From NCBI GenBank assembly GCA_035546935.1, contig DASZVP010000002.1, positions 1 through 64,000 of the forward strand: a DNA stretch of 64,000 nucleotides, read 5' to 3'. Source of the DNA: DASZVP01 sp035546935 (GTDB taxonomy: Bacteria > Patescibacteriota > Saccharimonadia > Saccharimonadales > UBA4665). The position numbers were made by a program, and so were the translations under genes. The notes under the pieces were generated by a model, which made no database searches, was not told where the DNA came from, and saw only the letters and a list, made by a program, of their open reading frames with translations. Each line of letters starts with the position of its first letter. Position 1 is the first letter of the stretch. Below, in pieces: positions 1 to 7,842 of this stretch.

Positions 1-1
1 C

Positions 2-1396
2 GTTCTGCATATTTTCTATGCCAACAATGCGCAAGCCTTGTTCTGCCCGGTAAGCCACAGTGACACCACTTCTTGTGACACGTCCAGCCTGGGCGAAGGT
101 GTGTACTACGTTAAGGCCGGTGCAACTGACAATGCGGGCAACAATAAGACAGTGGTGCAATACTTTACCATCGACAAGACCAAGCCGGTGGCCGGCACCA
201 CCAAAATTACCTCGCCAACCAATGGCCAACTTTTCAGCACCGGCAGCTTCGGTGTTAGCGGTACGGCCAACGATAGTTTGTCAGGAATCGACCCCAATAA
301 GGTCTACATTACGATCAATAAGATCAGCGGTCTGGGCGGCAGCTTCGTTGCCAGCACAGCCTTCAACAACGAACAGGCTGTTTACGACACTGCTACGCAC
401 AGCTTCAGCTATAACGGCGTGAGCGGGTTGAGCGATGGCTTTTATCGTATCCAGCTGAAGGCCTACGACAAGGCCGGCAACATTCGTTTTGACCACTTGG
501 ACGTTCAGGTGGACAGCACGGCTCCGACCGTTAATATCACTGCTCCTGGCGACAACGATACTTTAAGCTTTGCTCTCGACGGTGTCTTTACTATCCGTGG
601 CGGCGTAAATGATGTTAATCCCGACCACTACTATCTGCACATCAGCGGCCCCGGCGGCTACACTAGCGGCCCGGGTACCGTTAACGACAGCACGTCATTT
701 ACCGACCAACCACTGTTCAACTGGGACTTGAGTGGCTTGGCGAGCGGCACCTACACCATTGATCTCGAAGCACGTGATGCAGCCGGAAACAAAGATGCTG
801 GTTCGGTGCAAACTATTAGCGTAACCATCGATAATACCGCGCCAACCCTCACCATTAACCCATCTTCCGGTACCGACACTACTCCTACGATTACCGGCAC
901 AACCAGTGAAGCTACAGACACCGTAACTGTCGACGGTAACACGGCCAGCGTCAGCGCGACGGCTAACGGTAGCGGCACTTACAACTGGAGCTACACGCCG
1001 GCCGCTCCTTTCCTCATCGGTAGCCACACCATCACTGTCGTAAGCACCGACCAAAACGGCAATGCCACAACTCAAACAGCAACTGTGACAGTCACATCGC
1101 CCGTCATTACCTTAATTGGTGGCGCAGGCGGTGGTGGCACCACGACTGTAACTGTTACACCAACTACTGGCGGCACCGATAACACAGACGGTCAAGTCTT
1201 AGGCGCCAGCACCAACAATCCCAGTGACTCTGGCCAGGTCAAAGCTGCCGAGACATCTAACGGCAATGGCGATAACACAGTCAAAGACAACTTTCAGTCT
1301 AGCAACTTCCTCGGCCTAGGCTGGTGGTGGTTGCTGGTCCTGGCTGCCATCTTAGGTGGCTGGTGGTTCCTGGCTGGCCGTCGCGACAACGATTAA
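2..1396 (+). CDS. Ig-repeat surface protein, C-terminal membrane anchor (5' end outside window)
   Basis: Probably an exported surface or adhesion protein. The reading frame is open from the window's left edge, so the start lies upstream; the first in-frame TTG at 38 is probably not the real start. At least three Ig-like domains are visible, each ending in a D-N/K-A-G-N type strand followed by an 'IDKTKP/VDSTAP/IDNTAP' junction, typical of bacterial Ig repeats. A Gly/Thr/Asn-rich linker follows, with a QVLGA motif (1193-1207), then one Trp-rich hydrophobic segment and a short basic tail (G-R-R-D-N-D), which fits a C-terminal membrane anchor with the repeats outside. The ligand is unknown. The same QVLGA-linker-anchor layout recurs in the SGNH protein at 37358. 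A terminator follows. Confidence 0.75.
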   Translation, partial: VLHIFYANNAQALFCPVSHSDTTSCDTSSLGEGVYYVKAGATDNAGNNKTVVQYFTIDKTKPVAGTTKITSPTNGQLFSTGSFGVSGTANDSLSGIDPNKVYITINKISGLGGSFVASTAFNNEQAVYDTATHSFSYNGVSGLSDGFYRIQLKAYDKAGNIRFDHLDVQVDSTAPTVNITAPGDNDTLSFALDGVFTIRGGVNDVNPDHYYLHISGPGGYTSGPGTVNDSTSFTDQPLFNWDLSGLASGTYTIDLEARDAAGNKDAGSVQTISVTIDNTAPTLTINPSSGTDTTPTITGTTSEATDTVTVDGNTASVSATANGSGTYNWSYTPAAPFLIGSHTITVVSTDQNGNATTQTATVTVTSPVITLIGGAGGGGTTTVTVTPTTGGTDNTDGQVLGASTNNPSDSGQVKAAETSNGNGDNTVKDNFQSSNFLGLGWWWLLVLAAILGGWWFLAGRRDND

Positions 1397-1417
1397 ACAC
1401 AAATAGATTTTATTAAG

Positions 1418-1445
1418 AACTCCTCGGGCAACCGGGGAGTTTTTA
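1418..1445 (+). terminator. Rho-independent terminator of the Ig-repeat gene
   Basis: A hairpin with arms AACTCCTCGG / CCGGGGAGTT (one G-T pair) and loop GCAA is followed by a T run. It overlaps the stop codon of the convergent orn gene. The T run lies only on the plus-strand side, so it mainly serves the upstream gene. Confidence 0.75.
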
Positions 1446-1994
1446 ATTCTCTTTAAACCATTCTAGATAGTTCTGCAGTTCGGCAATTGATGCTTGAATG
1501 TCGTCAAAGGCTCGGTGAACTTCCTTCTTCTCGAAGTTAACTCCGTATTTGCCTTGCATGAGCACTTTCCAGGCTGAAACATCAAGCATTCGGTAATGCA
1601 GCTTCAGGTCAAGCTGAGGCCACCATTGCTTAATAAATAGCCGATCATTGTGGATTGAGTTGCCTGCCAGCACCGCTGACTCGTCGCCAAAATGCTGCGC
1701 GACCAGATCCGCCAGCTCATGCTCAACCTGTGCAGATGGCTTGCCTTGTTCGAGATTGTTAATAAAATCATCACGGTTGGCCGGAAAATCTTTCCACCAA
1801 ATGTTGGCCTGCATACGCTCCACCACCTGTTCGCGCGGCTGCTGCACGCGGGCCTCGTAGCTGGCTAAAGTTTTGAATTCAAAGTCAGTGATTTCGGCTG
1901 CAACTTCTAAAATAACGTCTTTTTGCGGATCCAGGCCGGTCATTTCCAGATCTATCCAGATAAGTTTGGTAGGGATGGCGTGTTTGTCGATCAT
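1443..1994 (-). CDS. orn: Oligoribonuclease
   Basis: A 3'-5' exoribonuclease that degrades two- to five-nucleotide RNA ends (and pGpG) to mononucleotides. The 183-residue length matches the family. The DEDDh catalytic set is complete: D15 and E17 (WIDLEMTGL), D117 (GNSIHNDRLF), H160 and D165 (HRAFDDI). The HYRMLDVSAWK stretch corresponds to the conserved HYRxxDVSxxK of Orn. The ATG at 1994 has no Shine-Dalgarno sequence but has a perfect TATAAT eight bases upstream, suggesting a leaderless mRNA. The gene converges on the terminator of the Ig-repeat gene. Confidence 0.93.
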   Translation of the reverse strand: MIDKHAIPTKLIWIDLEMTGLDPQKDVILEVAAEITDFEFKTLASYEARVQQPREQVVERMQANIWWKDFPANRDDFINNLEQGKPSAQVEHELADLVAQHFGDESAVLAGNSIHNDRLFIKQWWPQLDLKLHYRMLDVSAWKVLMQGKYGVNFEKKEVHRAFDDIQASIAELQNYLEWFKEN

Positions 1995-2002
1995 TTACGG
2001 CC

Positions 2003-2025
2003 ATTATAACCCGATCCCTCGGGTT
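2003..2025 (-). promoter_or_regulatory. orn promoter -10 with adjacent inverted repeat
   Basis: TATAAT (minus strand, 2003-2008) lies eight bases before the orn ATG. Directly upstream, in the spacer region, is a perfect 7-bp inverted repeat AACCCGA-TCCC-TCGGGTT (2008-2025, plus-strand reading) that overlaps the edge of the -10 and could be an operator. No good -35 is visible. Confidence 0.5.
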
Positions 2026-2041
2026 TAACCCACATGCCACG

Positions 2042-2090
2042 AAAACTCATACGAAATTCGTCTGTTTTAGACGATTTTCGTATGAGTTTT
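2042..2090 (-). terminator. Long hairpin, probable terminator of the FMN reductase gene
   Basis: Two 22-base arms (2042-2063 and 2069-2090) pair at 21 of 22 positions around a GTTTT loop. A run of T flanks the stem on both strands (four on minus, five on plus). It sits downstream of the 2109-2699 gene and just upstream of the orn promoter, so it is best read as that gene's terminator or an insulator between the two. Confidence 0.65.
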
Positions 2091-2108
2091 TAGCGCAGGG
2101 GTACAAAA

Positions 2109-2699
2109 CTAGTCTTTGGCACGGGCGGCGGCCAGGGCGTCGCTGTACCACTTCAGCTCATCAAGCATGGCCTGCAGCGCACTCTGGGGATCACGTGGGT
2201 TGGCGTGGCCGAGTTTGGTCAGCTCGCCATTGTCATCAATTTGCTCGCTCATACCAGCCATGGTCAGTGGCGTGAAGGTAGGCAGCGGCACGGCCTTGCT
2301 TTCAGACAGAATAATCTTCAGCATCAGCTGAGCGCGTGCCCCGCCAGCCGAACCATGCGAGATAACAGAGGCGGGTTTGCGCTGAATCTCCCAAGTGACA
2401 TAGTCCAGGGCGTTCTTTAACACACCGGGTATTGAGTGGTTATATTCTGGGGTGACGAAGACATAGGCATCAAATGATTCCATTTTTTTCAACCATGGCT
2501 GCGCCAATGGATCGATGTGGCGGTCCTGATTGTAGCGCGGGCTCATCGGCTCATCAAAAAAAGGCATCGGGTAGTCTCTAAGATCAACCAGTTCGGCCTC
2601 TACACCGTCCATTTTGCTGGCAGCGTTTAAGACCCAGCGCGCCTGCTTATCTGTTTGGCGACCCTGACGGGTCGAGCCTATTATAATACCGAGTTTCAC
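2109..2699 (-). CDS. NADPH-dependent FMN reductase family protein
   Basis: A flavodoxin-fold quinone/azo/FMN reductase. The N-terminal GSTR phosphate-binding loop (residues 8-11) and the TPEYNHSIPGVLKNALDYV block (about 104-122) are hallmarks of the NADPH_FMN_red family, and 196 residues is normal length. The physiological acceptor cannot be told from sequence. A strong ribosome-binding site (GGAGGGG, 2702-2708 on minus) precedes the ATG. It is divergent from an HxlR-type regulator 75 bases away, a common pairing in which the regulator controls the reductase in response to electrophiles or redox stress; that link is inferred. msrB just beyond fits an oxidative-damage neighbourhood. Confidence 0.85.
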   Translation of the reverse strand: MKLGIIIGSTRQGRQTDKQARWVLNAASKMDGVEAELVDLRDYPMPFFDEPMSPRYNQDRHIDPLAQPWLKKMESFDAYVFVTPEYNHSIPGVLKNALDYVTWEIQRKPASVISHGSAGGARAQLMLKIILSESKAVPLPTFTPLTMAGMSEQIDDNGELTKLGHANPRDPQSALQAMLDELKWYSDALAAARAKD

Positions 2700-2774
2700 T
2701 ACCCCTCCTGTTATGCTATACTTTTTATAGTTATCAATTAATTAGTATATAGCCATTGCTATACATCGTAAAGT
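2700..2774. promoter_or_regulatory. Divergent promoter and candidate HxlR operator region
   Basis: The gap between the reductase and hxlR holds CTATACT (2716-2722) and an inverted counterpart AGTATATAG (2744-2752), plus a second GCTATAC copy (2758-2764) whose TATACA lies nine bases before the hxlR ATG. This symmetric layout between two divergent genes is what a winged-helix dimer operator would look like. The operator role is inference. Confidence 0.45.
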
Positions 2775-3104
2775 ATGAAAACCACGACACTTAAGAAACC
2801 TTTGGAACCGAAAGTCGGCTGTATTTCCTGTGCCATGGAAATTATTGGCAACAAGTGGACAGCACTAATCCTGCGAGATCTGTTCACTGGCCCGAAGCGC
2901 TTTGGTGAACTGGAAAAATCTGTCGGCGGTATTAATCCGCGCACCCTGTCGCAGCGGCTGGATGATCTGGAAAGCTGCGGCGTACTGACTAAAACCAGCT
3001 ATGCCGAAGTGCCGCCACGCATTGAATACACCCTGACCGAAAAGGGTCAAGACCTCTTGCCTATCCTGCAGCAAATGGCTGCCTGGGGCGAAAAGTACGC
3101 CTAG
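2775..3104 (+). CDS. HxlR-family winged-helix transcriptional regulator
   Basis: A DNA-binding regulator of the HxlR/MarR-like superfamily, 109 residues. The core reads EIIGNKWTALILRDL, then GPKRFGELEKSVGGINPRTLSQRLDDLE (helix-turn-helix) and a wing ending YTLTEKGQDLLPIL, all diagnostic of HxlR. Two cysteines (C16, C19) sit just before the DNA-binding domain, where HxlR proteins such as YodB and HypR carry a redox-sensing cysteine; redox sensing here is inferred. No Shine-Dalgarno is visible and TATACA lies nine bases before the ATG, so it may be leaderless. The stop codon overlaps that of convergent msrB by four bases. Confidence 0.88.
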   Translation: MKTTTLKKPLEPKVGCISCAMEIIGNKWTALILRDLFTGPKRFGELEKSVGGINPRTLSQRLDDLESCGVLTKTSYAEVPPRIEYTLTEKGQDLLPILQQMAAWGEKYA

Positions 3105-3493
3105 GACTTCTTATCAGCGTTAAAATCTAACGCCAGGGAATTTATGCAAAAGCGCATGCCCGTGGGCTGTTCCGGTGCGTCATGGAAAACGTGGCCTAGG
3201 TGTGCGTCACAATTAGCGCAACGCACTTCTACGCGCTGCATGCCATGACTACTGTCTTCGACCAGATGCACGGCCTTGGCATTGGCGGGCTCGTAAAAGC
3301 TGGGCCAGCCGCTGCCGCTCTCAAACTTAGTGCCACTTTTAAAGACCACTGCCCCACAGTTGGCACAGACAAAATCACCGGTACCATGCTCATTTAAGAG
3401 TGCGCCGCTAAAAGGCGGTTCTGTGCCACCATTAAACAGGACGTCTTTTTGGGCATCAGTTAAACTAGCGTTTTGCGCTGGCTTATCTGACAT
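3101..3493 (-). CDS. msrB: Peptide-methionine (R)-S-oxide reductase MsrB
   Basis: Reduces methionine-R-sulfoxide in damaged proteins. The 130-residue protein has the two structural zinc CxxC pairs (C43/C46 and C92/C95), the GSGWPSF substrate-site block, the HLGHVF block and the catalytic cysteine C116 in RFCINS, so it should be active. The second, resolving cysteine used by some MsrB is not obvious. The start codon overlaps the stop of the upstream small membrane protein gene (TAATG), indicating translational coupling. Together with the FMN reductase and HxlR genes it forms a redox-stress group. Confidence 0.93.
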   Translation of the reverse strand: MSDKPAQNASLTDAQKDVLFNGGTEPPFSGALLNEHGTGDFVCANCGAVVFKSGTKFESGSGWPSFYEPANAKAVHLVEDSSHGMQRVEVRCANCDAHLGHVFHDAPEQPTGMRFCINSLALDFNADKKS

Positions 3494-3753
3494 TACTTCT
3501 TGCCTGATTGGCTGCCAACCAGATTGGTATAAACCCGAATCACAATTTCCAAGACGATTACACCTACGACTAAGGCGAATAGCGGCTGCCAGAATCCATT
3601 GCGCCAGCCACCGTTTGTACTGTCAATACCGCTTAGCCAGTTGGCGGGGGCATCTGCCCAGGCCTGAACAGCGTTAGCCACGATGATACCAAGGCTGACT
3701 GCTACCACCACCGATGAAGCGTCTTTACGTTTAAGAAGTGCGACAATTTGCAT
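3493..3753 (-). CDS. Small membrane protein, function unknown
   Basis: An 86-residue protein not recognised as a named family. Two hydrophobic helices are visible (about residues 12-32 and 55-75) joined by a short Trp/Gly/Asn-rich loop, with a basic C-terminus. A GGGAG ribosome-binding site precedes the ATG, and a TATAAT stands further upstream near 3785. The stop overlaps the msrB start (TAATG), so the two are co-translated; a membrane role linked to MsrB is possible but not shown. Confidence 0.65.
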   Translation of the reverse strand: MQIVALLKRKDASSVVVAVSLGIIVANAVQAWADAPANWLSGIDSTNGGWRNGFWQPLFALVVGVIVLEIVIRVYTNLVGSQSGKK

Positions 3754-3803
3754 GGTTTTCTCCCATTTAGCTTATGTTTAAAATTATACTCCTTTGGTGC
3801 AAG

Positions 3804-5474
3804 CTATAGGTGGTCGGGAGCTGTGATTCCTAGGAGTTCGAGGCCATTTTTGAGCGTGTCGGCGTAACTTTTAACTAGCTGTAACCTGAGATTTTGACGC
3901 TCATCGCCCACCACACGGTTGTGTTCGTAAAAACGATTAAAGGTCTGTGCCAGTTCATATAAATAGGTGCAGATGTGGTGCGGCATAAGCTCGGCTGTGG
4001 CGCGGTCGACAGTTTCGGCGTACTCGCTGATTTTGCGCAGCAAACTGCGTTCGTCCGGCTGCAGATCTGTTAATTCAGTGTCGGCCGCGTCGGCTTTAGC
4101 TAGGATAGAACGTGCACGGGCATGAGCGTACTGCAGGTAAGGGCCACTATTGCCTTCCAGGGCGATTGATTCCTGCGGGTCGTAAATAATATCGCCCCCA
4201 ATGCGGTTTTTGGCAAAAGCATATTTCACGGCCGCCAAAATGGTGTCTTCGCCGGGGTTGGTGGCGCTGGCTTTGCCGGCTTCGCGGGCAGCAGCCAGAA
4301 TTTCCAATGCCGTCACCACATTGCCCTTGCGCGAGCTCATCTTTTTGCCGCCCTCCAGCTTTACCATACCGTGGGTTATGTGCCGCATGCGTTCGGCCAG
4401 CTCCGGTGCAAATTTGGCAATTGAAGCCACGACCACCTGCATATATTGCTGCTGTTCATTGGCGGTAATAATAATTGATTCGTCAAAATGATAATCTTGC
4501 CACTTGGTCAGGTTCAAGCCAACTTCTTTGGCCTCATATGTTGGCAGGCCTTCAGAGTTAATGAACACACGAACGTGTAAGCCCTCGGCCTCACCATCGT
4601 AGACCACCGCCCCATCGCTCTCCCTGTAGACACCTTTGGCTAGCTGTTCTTTGACGGTTTTAAGGCCCAACGGGGCGGCTTCGCTCTCTGGAAAATAGCG
4701 ATCAAAAGGCTTAACTTGCAGCTGGTTGTACAACTCGGCAAAGTAGTCATAGCTCCACTGGCGGGTGGTCCAATAAATTTGCGCGAAGGCTGACTCATGA
4801 TCATTCTGGTTGTGCAATTCGTAAACGTGCTTGTTGGTAGCAATGATTTCGGCCTTGGCGGCTTCGTCAGTTTCGTAGGCCTCGGTGCCTTTCACATAGC
4901 AGTCGCCCATCCATTTTGGCCTGTCTGCTTCTGGAATATCATTGAGTTTTTCGGGGTGTTCGCCGCCTAATTCCTGGACAATGGCCCACATACAGCGGCC
5001 GACGTGCAAACCGACATCGCCGCCGTAGTTAATACGAATGGTTTTGGCGCCGGCGTGCTCGACTAAACGCGAAATCATATCCCCCACAAGCGTCGTGTAC
5101 AGATGTCCAGCATGCAGCGGTTTAAAGGGATTGGGGTCCGAGTATTCCAGAACGAAAGTCTGGCTGGCCAGCGGTTGAGCTGGCCGGGCGGCCGCGGCAT
5201 CACGCAGGGCGGCGTCGCTGAGGCGCAGATTTATAAAGCCAGGGCCGGCAACTTCGGCGGTGGATACCTGATCGGCCAAGTTTTCACGAATTTTCACGGT
5301 CAGCGCCTCAGCAATTTCCCGCGGGTTTTTGCTTAAGCTGCCGGCCAGCTGCAGCGCCACGTTGGTGGCGTAGTCGCCGAACTGCTCTTCTGGCCGCGTC
5401 AGCTCAACTCGTGCACCAACATTAAACAGTTCATGCGCGGCCGCGGCAATTTTGGCTTCCAACTCTGGTTTCAT
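3804..5474 (-). CDS. argS: Arginyl-tRNA synthetase
   Basis: Class I synthetase charging tRNA-Arg. In order: the N-terminal tRNA-recognition domain (1-100), the HIGH-type motif HAGH at 121-124 in DPNPFKPLHAGH, the Rossmann catalytic domain, a KMSK-type loop KMSSRKG (378-384), and a C-terminal helical DALR anticodon-binding domain with the usual LAQTFNRFYEHNRV stretch. The 556-residue length is normal. A TATAAT lies seven bases before the ATG (5482-5487) with no Shine-Dalgarno, suggesting a leaderless start. A tRNA-Arg(GCG) gene lies elsewhere in the window at 41105. Confidence 0.95.
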   Translation of the reverse strand: MKPELEAKIAAAAHELFNVGARVELTRPEEQFGDYATNVALQLAGSLSKNPREIAEALTVKIRENLADQVSTAEVAGPGFINLRLSDAALRDAAAARPAQPLASQTFVLEYSDPNPFKPLHAGHLYTTLVGDMISRLVEHAGAKTIRINYGGDVGLHVGRCMWAIVQELGGEHPEKLNDIPEADRPKWMGDCYVKGTEAYETDEAAKAEIIATNKHVYELHNQNDHESAFAQIYWTTRQWSYDYFAELYNQLQVKPFDRYFPESEAAPLGLKTVKEQLAKGVYRESDGAVVYDGEAEGLHVRVFINSEGLPTYEAKEVGLNLTKWQDYHFDESIIITANEQQQYMQVVVASIAKFAPELAERMRHITHGMVKLEGGKKMSSRKGNVVTALEILAAAREAGKASATNPGEDTILAAVKYAFAKNRIGGDIIYDPQESIALEGNSGPYLQYAHARARSILAKADAADTELTDLQPDERSLLRKISEYAETVDRATAELMPHHICTYLYELAQTFNRFYEHNRVVGDERQNLRLQLVKSYADTLKNGLELLGITAPDHL

Positions 5475-5489
5475 CAGTTAAATTATAGA

Positions 5490-6173
5490 TTAGTCGGCTC
5501 GGGCTGGCCAGCGACTCTCTCGCAGCAGCTGGGTACCGCCCCAGACAAGAGCATAGGTAATACTTAGCAGCACAAAGAATGAAATTACTGTGACAAACAT
5601 TTGGCCAGTGGGATTTGCCAGCCGATTGGAGACATCAAATAATAGCCCGCCCGGGTTGGTCAGCACATCCCAGCTATTCCAGCGCAGGTCGCGGCCGACA
5701 TAGATACTAAAGCTGCAGAATAACAGCGTAAGGCCTATCCATTCAACCGACTGAACCTCGTTCAGGCGCTTTTTTAGCTCCAGGTGCACCAGGTACAGGC
5801 TCGTAAAGCCCAGCAGCACTGCGGTATAGATAAAAGAAGTGAACATCACGGCGTCGTACAGCACATCAACAGTGCGGACATCCTGCAAATGAATAAAATC
5901 GCTAATCATATAAAAGCTATTGGGCAGAAATAGCAGCCACAGCACGCTCGCTAGCAGCCCTTCCCAGCTGGACCAAGCTTTACGCTGTAAAACTCGCGTT
6001 AGCCAGATGGCGAAGACTAAAGGCAGCCAGGCTAGAAACAGATTCCAGGGTAAATAATCATAGGCGGCGCTATGGTTGCGCCAGGCGCCGTAGACAAAAA
6101 AGCCGATGCTCACTACAGATGCGGCGCCAAGCGCCAGAGTGAATTGCCTGCGGGCCGACCGCCAAGACTTCAT
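5490..6173 (-). CDS. DUF1361 family membrane protein
   Basis: A 227-residue polytopic membrane protein with about six hydrophobic helices. The block WNLFLAWLPLVFAIWL, followed by LLFLPNSFYMISDFIHLQ, is characteristic of DUF1361 proteins. Function is unknown in the family. It lies 15 bases upstream of argS in the same direction, but argS has its own -10. Its own ATG follows an extended -10 (TGATATAAT, core 6180-6185) by only six bases, so a leaderless message is likely. Confidence 0.8.
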   Translation of the reverse strand: MKSWRSARRQFTLALGAASVVSIGFFVYGAWRNHSAAYDYLPWNLFLAWLPLVFAIWLTRVLQRKAWSSWEGLLASVLWLLFLPNSFYMISDFIHLQDVRTVDVLYDAVMFTSFIYTAVLLGFTSLYLVHLELKKRLNEVQSVEWIGLTLLFCSFSIYVGRDLRWNSWDVLTNPGGLLFDVSNRLANPTGQMFVTVISFFVLLSITYALVWGGTQLLRESRWPARAD

Positions 6174-6201
6174 GCCCTAATTATATCAAAACAGGGGTGG
6201 C

Positions 6202-7233
6202 TTACTCGTCCAGCGCAACTTTGAACTTCTCAACCAGCTCGACCGGTGTGGGATCGAGTCCGTTAAGCAAACCTGTATACAAACTGACAAAATCGTTAAA
6301 GTTGGCCGACCACAGCAGCTGATGCAGCAGTGTTTCGCCCTGCGGCACGATGACTTCTGGTGATGGACGCTGACCGGACAGCAGTTTTTCCGTAACCTCA
6401 AAGCGCTTTTGCACCCGTGGATGCTCGAGGTTAGAGCGAATTTCCACGACTGCGTAAGGCTTATCTACAGGATGGCTGGACCAGCCGATGAACTCGTTGT
6501 GGTTAAGTTCAGGGTAGTAGTTAACCCAGGCCACGTTTTTGGCGTTTTCGTTGAGGCAAATCTTAAACTTGTTGGCGGCCGGAAACAGTTTGGGGCCGCT
6601 GTAAACGACAACTGATTTACCGATTAGTTCCAGCGCCAGCTGTTTGGCTGGATTTTGGTCGGTAGGCACATCAGCCCGCCAGGCATCTGGCTTGTCTTTG
6701 AGCCATTCGCCAGCCGCGCGCAGCTCATCAATACTACCTGCTGGCACCAAACCAAGTGGCTCCAAAATTTGCAGGAATGCGGCCAGGAAATAAAACGAAC
6801 TCATGCGCGGCTGAATGCCGGTTGGTATGGCAAACAACGGATAGTTTTTGGCTTTGGCCTGGTCCATTAGTTTACCGCCCGCGGCAATTACCACGATCTT
6901 AGCCTGGCGCTCTTCGGCTGCGGCCAGGGCAGCTAAAGTTTCTTCGGTGTTCCCAGAGTAGCTTGAGGAAATGAATAGCGTGTTCGGGCCGACATACAAC
7001 GGCAGCTCGTAGTCGCGGACAATTTCAAAAGGCACGTTAGTTCCGGGCCAAGAGCGTAGAAATACTGCCGGTAACGCCGAGCCACCCATGCCGGCCAATA
7101 CTACATTCCGGATTTCGCCAAAGTCGGGCAAAGTAACTTGATAATCGTGCTGCAGCTGCTGCCACTGTTTTTCGGCCACGCCTAATGAGTCTTCGGCGTC
7201 GCGGTTATGAATCATTTTTAGGTCGTCGAGCAT
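6202..7233 (-). CDS. Bifunctional phosphoglucose/phosphomannose isomerase
   Basis: Interconverts glucose-6-P or mannose-6-P with fructose-6-P. Two SIS folds are present: GMGGSALPAVF (about 48-58) and the sugar-phosphate-binding SSSYSGNTEETL (89-100), followed by the C-terminal domain seen in the bifunctional PGI/PMI family, with the ELNHNEFIGW block holding the catalytic Glu/His region. Length 343 is typical of that family and much shorter than classical Pgi. A GGAGG ribosome-binding site precedes the ATG. It is divergent from the 7310 gene across a perfect inverted repeat. Confidence 0.87.
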   Translation of the reverse strand: MLDDLKMIHNRDAEDSLGVAEKQWQQLQHDYQVTLPDFGEIRNVVLAGMGGSALPAVFLRSWPGTNVPFEIVRDYELPLYVGPNTLFISSSYSGNTEETLAALAAAEERQAKIVVIAAGGKLMDQAKAKNYPLFAIPTGIQPRMSSFYFLAAFLQILEPLGLVPAGSIDELRAAGEWLKDKPDAWRADVPTDQNPAKQLALELIGKSVVVYSGPKLFPAANKFKICLNENAKNVAWVNYYPELNHNEFIGWSSHPVDKPYAVVEIRSNLEHPRVQKRFEVTEKLLSGQRPSPEVIVPQGETLLHQLLWSANFNDFVSLYTGLLNGLDPTPVELVEKFKVALDE

Positions 7234-7259
7234 GGTCCTCCAATCTTCTTGTGCTTTTC

Positions 7260-7290
7260 TGCTTAGGTTGTATATAGTATAACCTAAGCA
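7260..7290. promoter_or_regulatory. Perfect 10-bp inverted repeat between divergent genes (candidate operator)
   Basis: Arms TGCTTAGGTT (7260-7269) and AACCTAAGCA (7281-7290) are perfect reverse complements around an 11-base AT-rich centre that contains TATACT on minus and TATAGT on plus. The symmetry is centred on the likely -10 boxes of both divergent promoters, so one bound dimer could control both. The regulator is unknown. Confidence 0.6.
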
Positions 7291-7309
7291 TAACTTTTAA
7301 GGGGGTGGC

Positions 7310-7834
7310 ATGTTTGGCCAACAAGATAATTCCGGACAGCAGGACGCACCGATTCCTGATCAAACGATTGACGGCGTGATTCAAGATGTTAGCCAGGGCG
7401 ATCCCGGCGCCGGGCAAGGCGCCCATCCGCCAAGCGACTCGACCTGGCAGCATCCCGGCACACCCCTCACGGACGATCAGACCGACAATTCGGCACCAGT
7501 AATACAAATGCCGCCAACGCCAATGTCGACTCCACCATCGGCACCCGACCCTGCCCCAGTGTCCAGCACTGACAATGTACCAAGCGATCTCGCGGACATT
7601 AAGCAGCAGGCTCTCGGGCAGCTTTCACCTCTGGTGGGGCACCTCGACCAAAGTCCTGAAGATAAATTCCGCACTCTCATGATGATGATTCAGGCCAGCG
7701 ACGACCAAAGCAAAATTCCTGACGCCTACGCTGCCGCACAGGCCATTCCAGACGAAAAAACCCGTGCCCAAGCCCTGCTCGACGTCATCAACGAAATCAA
7801 CTACTTCAGCCAGCACCACTCAGACCTGCAGTAA
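7310..7834 (+). CDS. Hypothetical protein with disordered Pro/Asp-rich N-terminus
   Basis: A 174-residue protein I do not recognise. Residues 1-90 are low-complexity (Gln, Asp, Pro, Ser, Thr), probably disordered; residues 95-174 look like a compact all-helical domain (DIKQQALGQLSPLVGHL ... ALLDVINEINYF). There is no signal peptide or membrane helix, so it is probably cytoplasmic. A GGGGGTGG ribosome-binding site sits just before the ATG. It ends head-on with the last gene of the fibre-like operon, only eight bases apart, with a short GCTTCG/CGAAGC hairpin in between. Confidence 0.65.
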   Translation: MFGQQDNSGQQDAPIPDQTIDGVIQDVSQGDPGAGQGAHPPSDSTWQHPGTPLTDDQTDNSAPVIQMPPTPMSTPPSAPDPAPVSSTDNVPSDLADIKQQALGQLSPLVGHLDQSPEDKFRTLMMMIQASDDQSKIPDAYAAAQAIPDEKTRAQALLDVINEINYFSQHHSDLQ

Positions 7835-7842
7835 CGCTTCGT

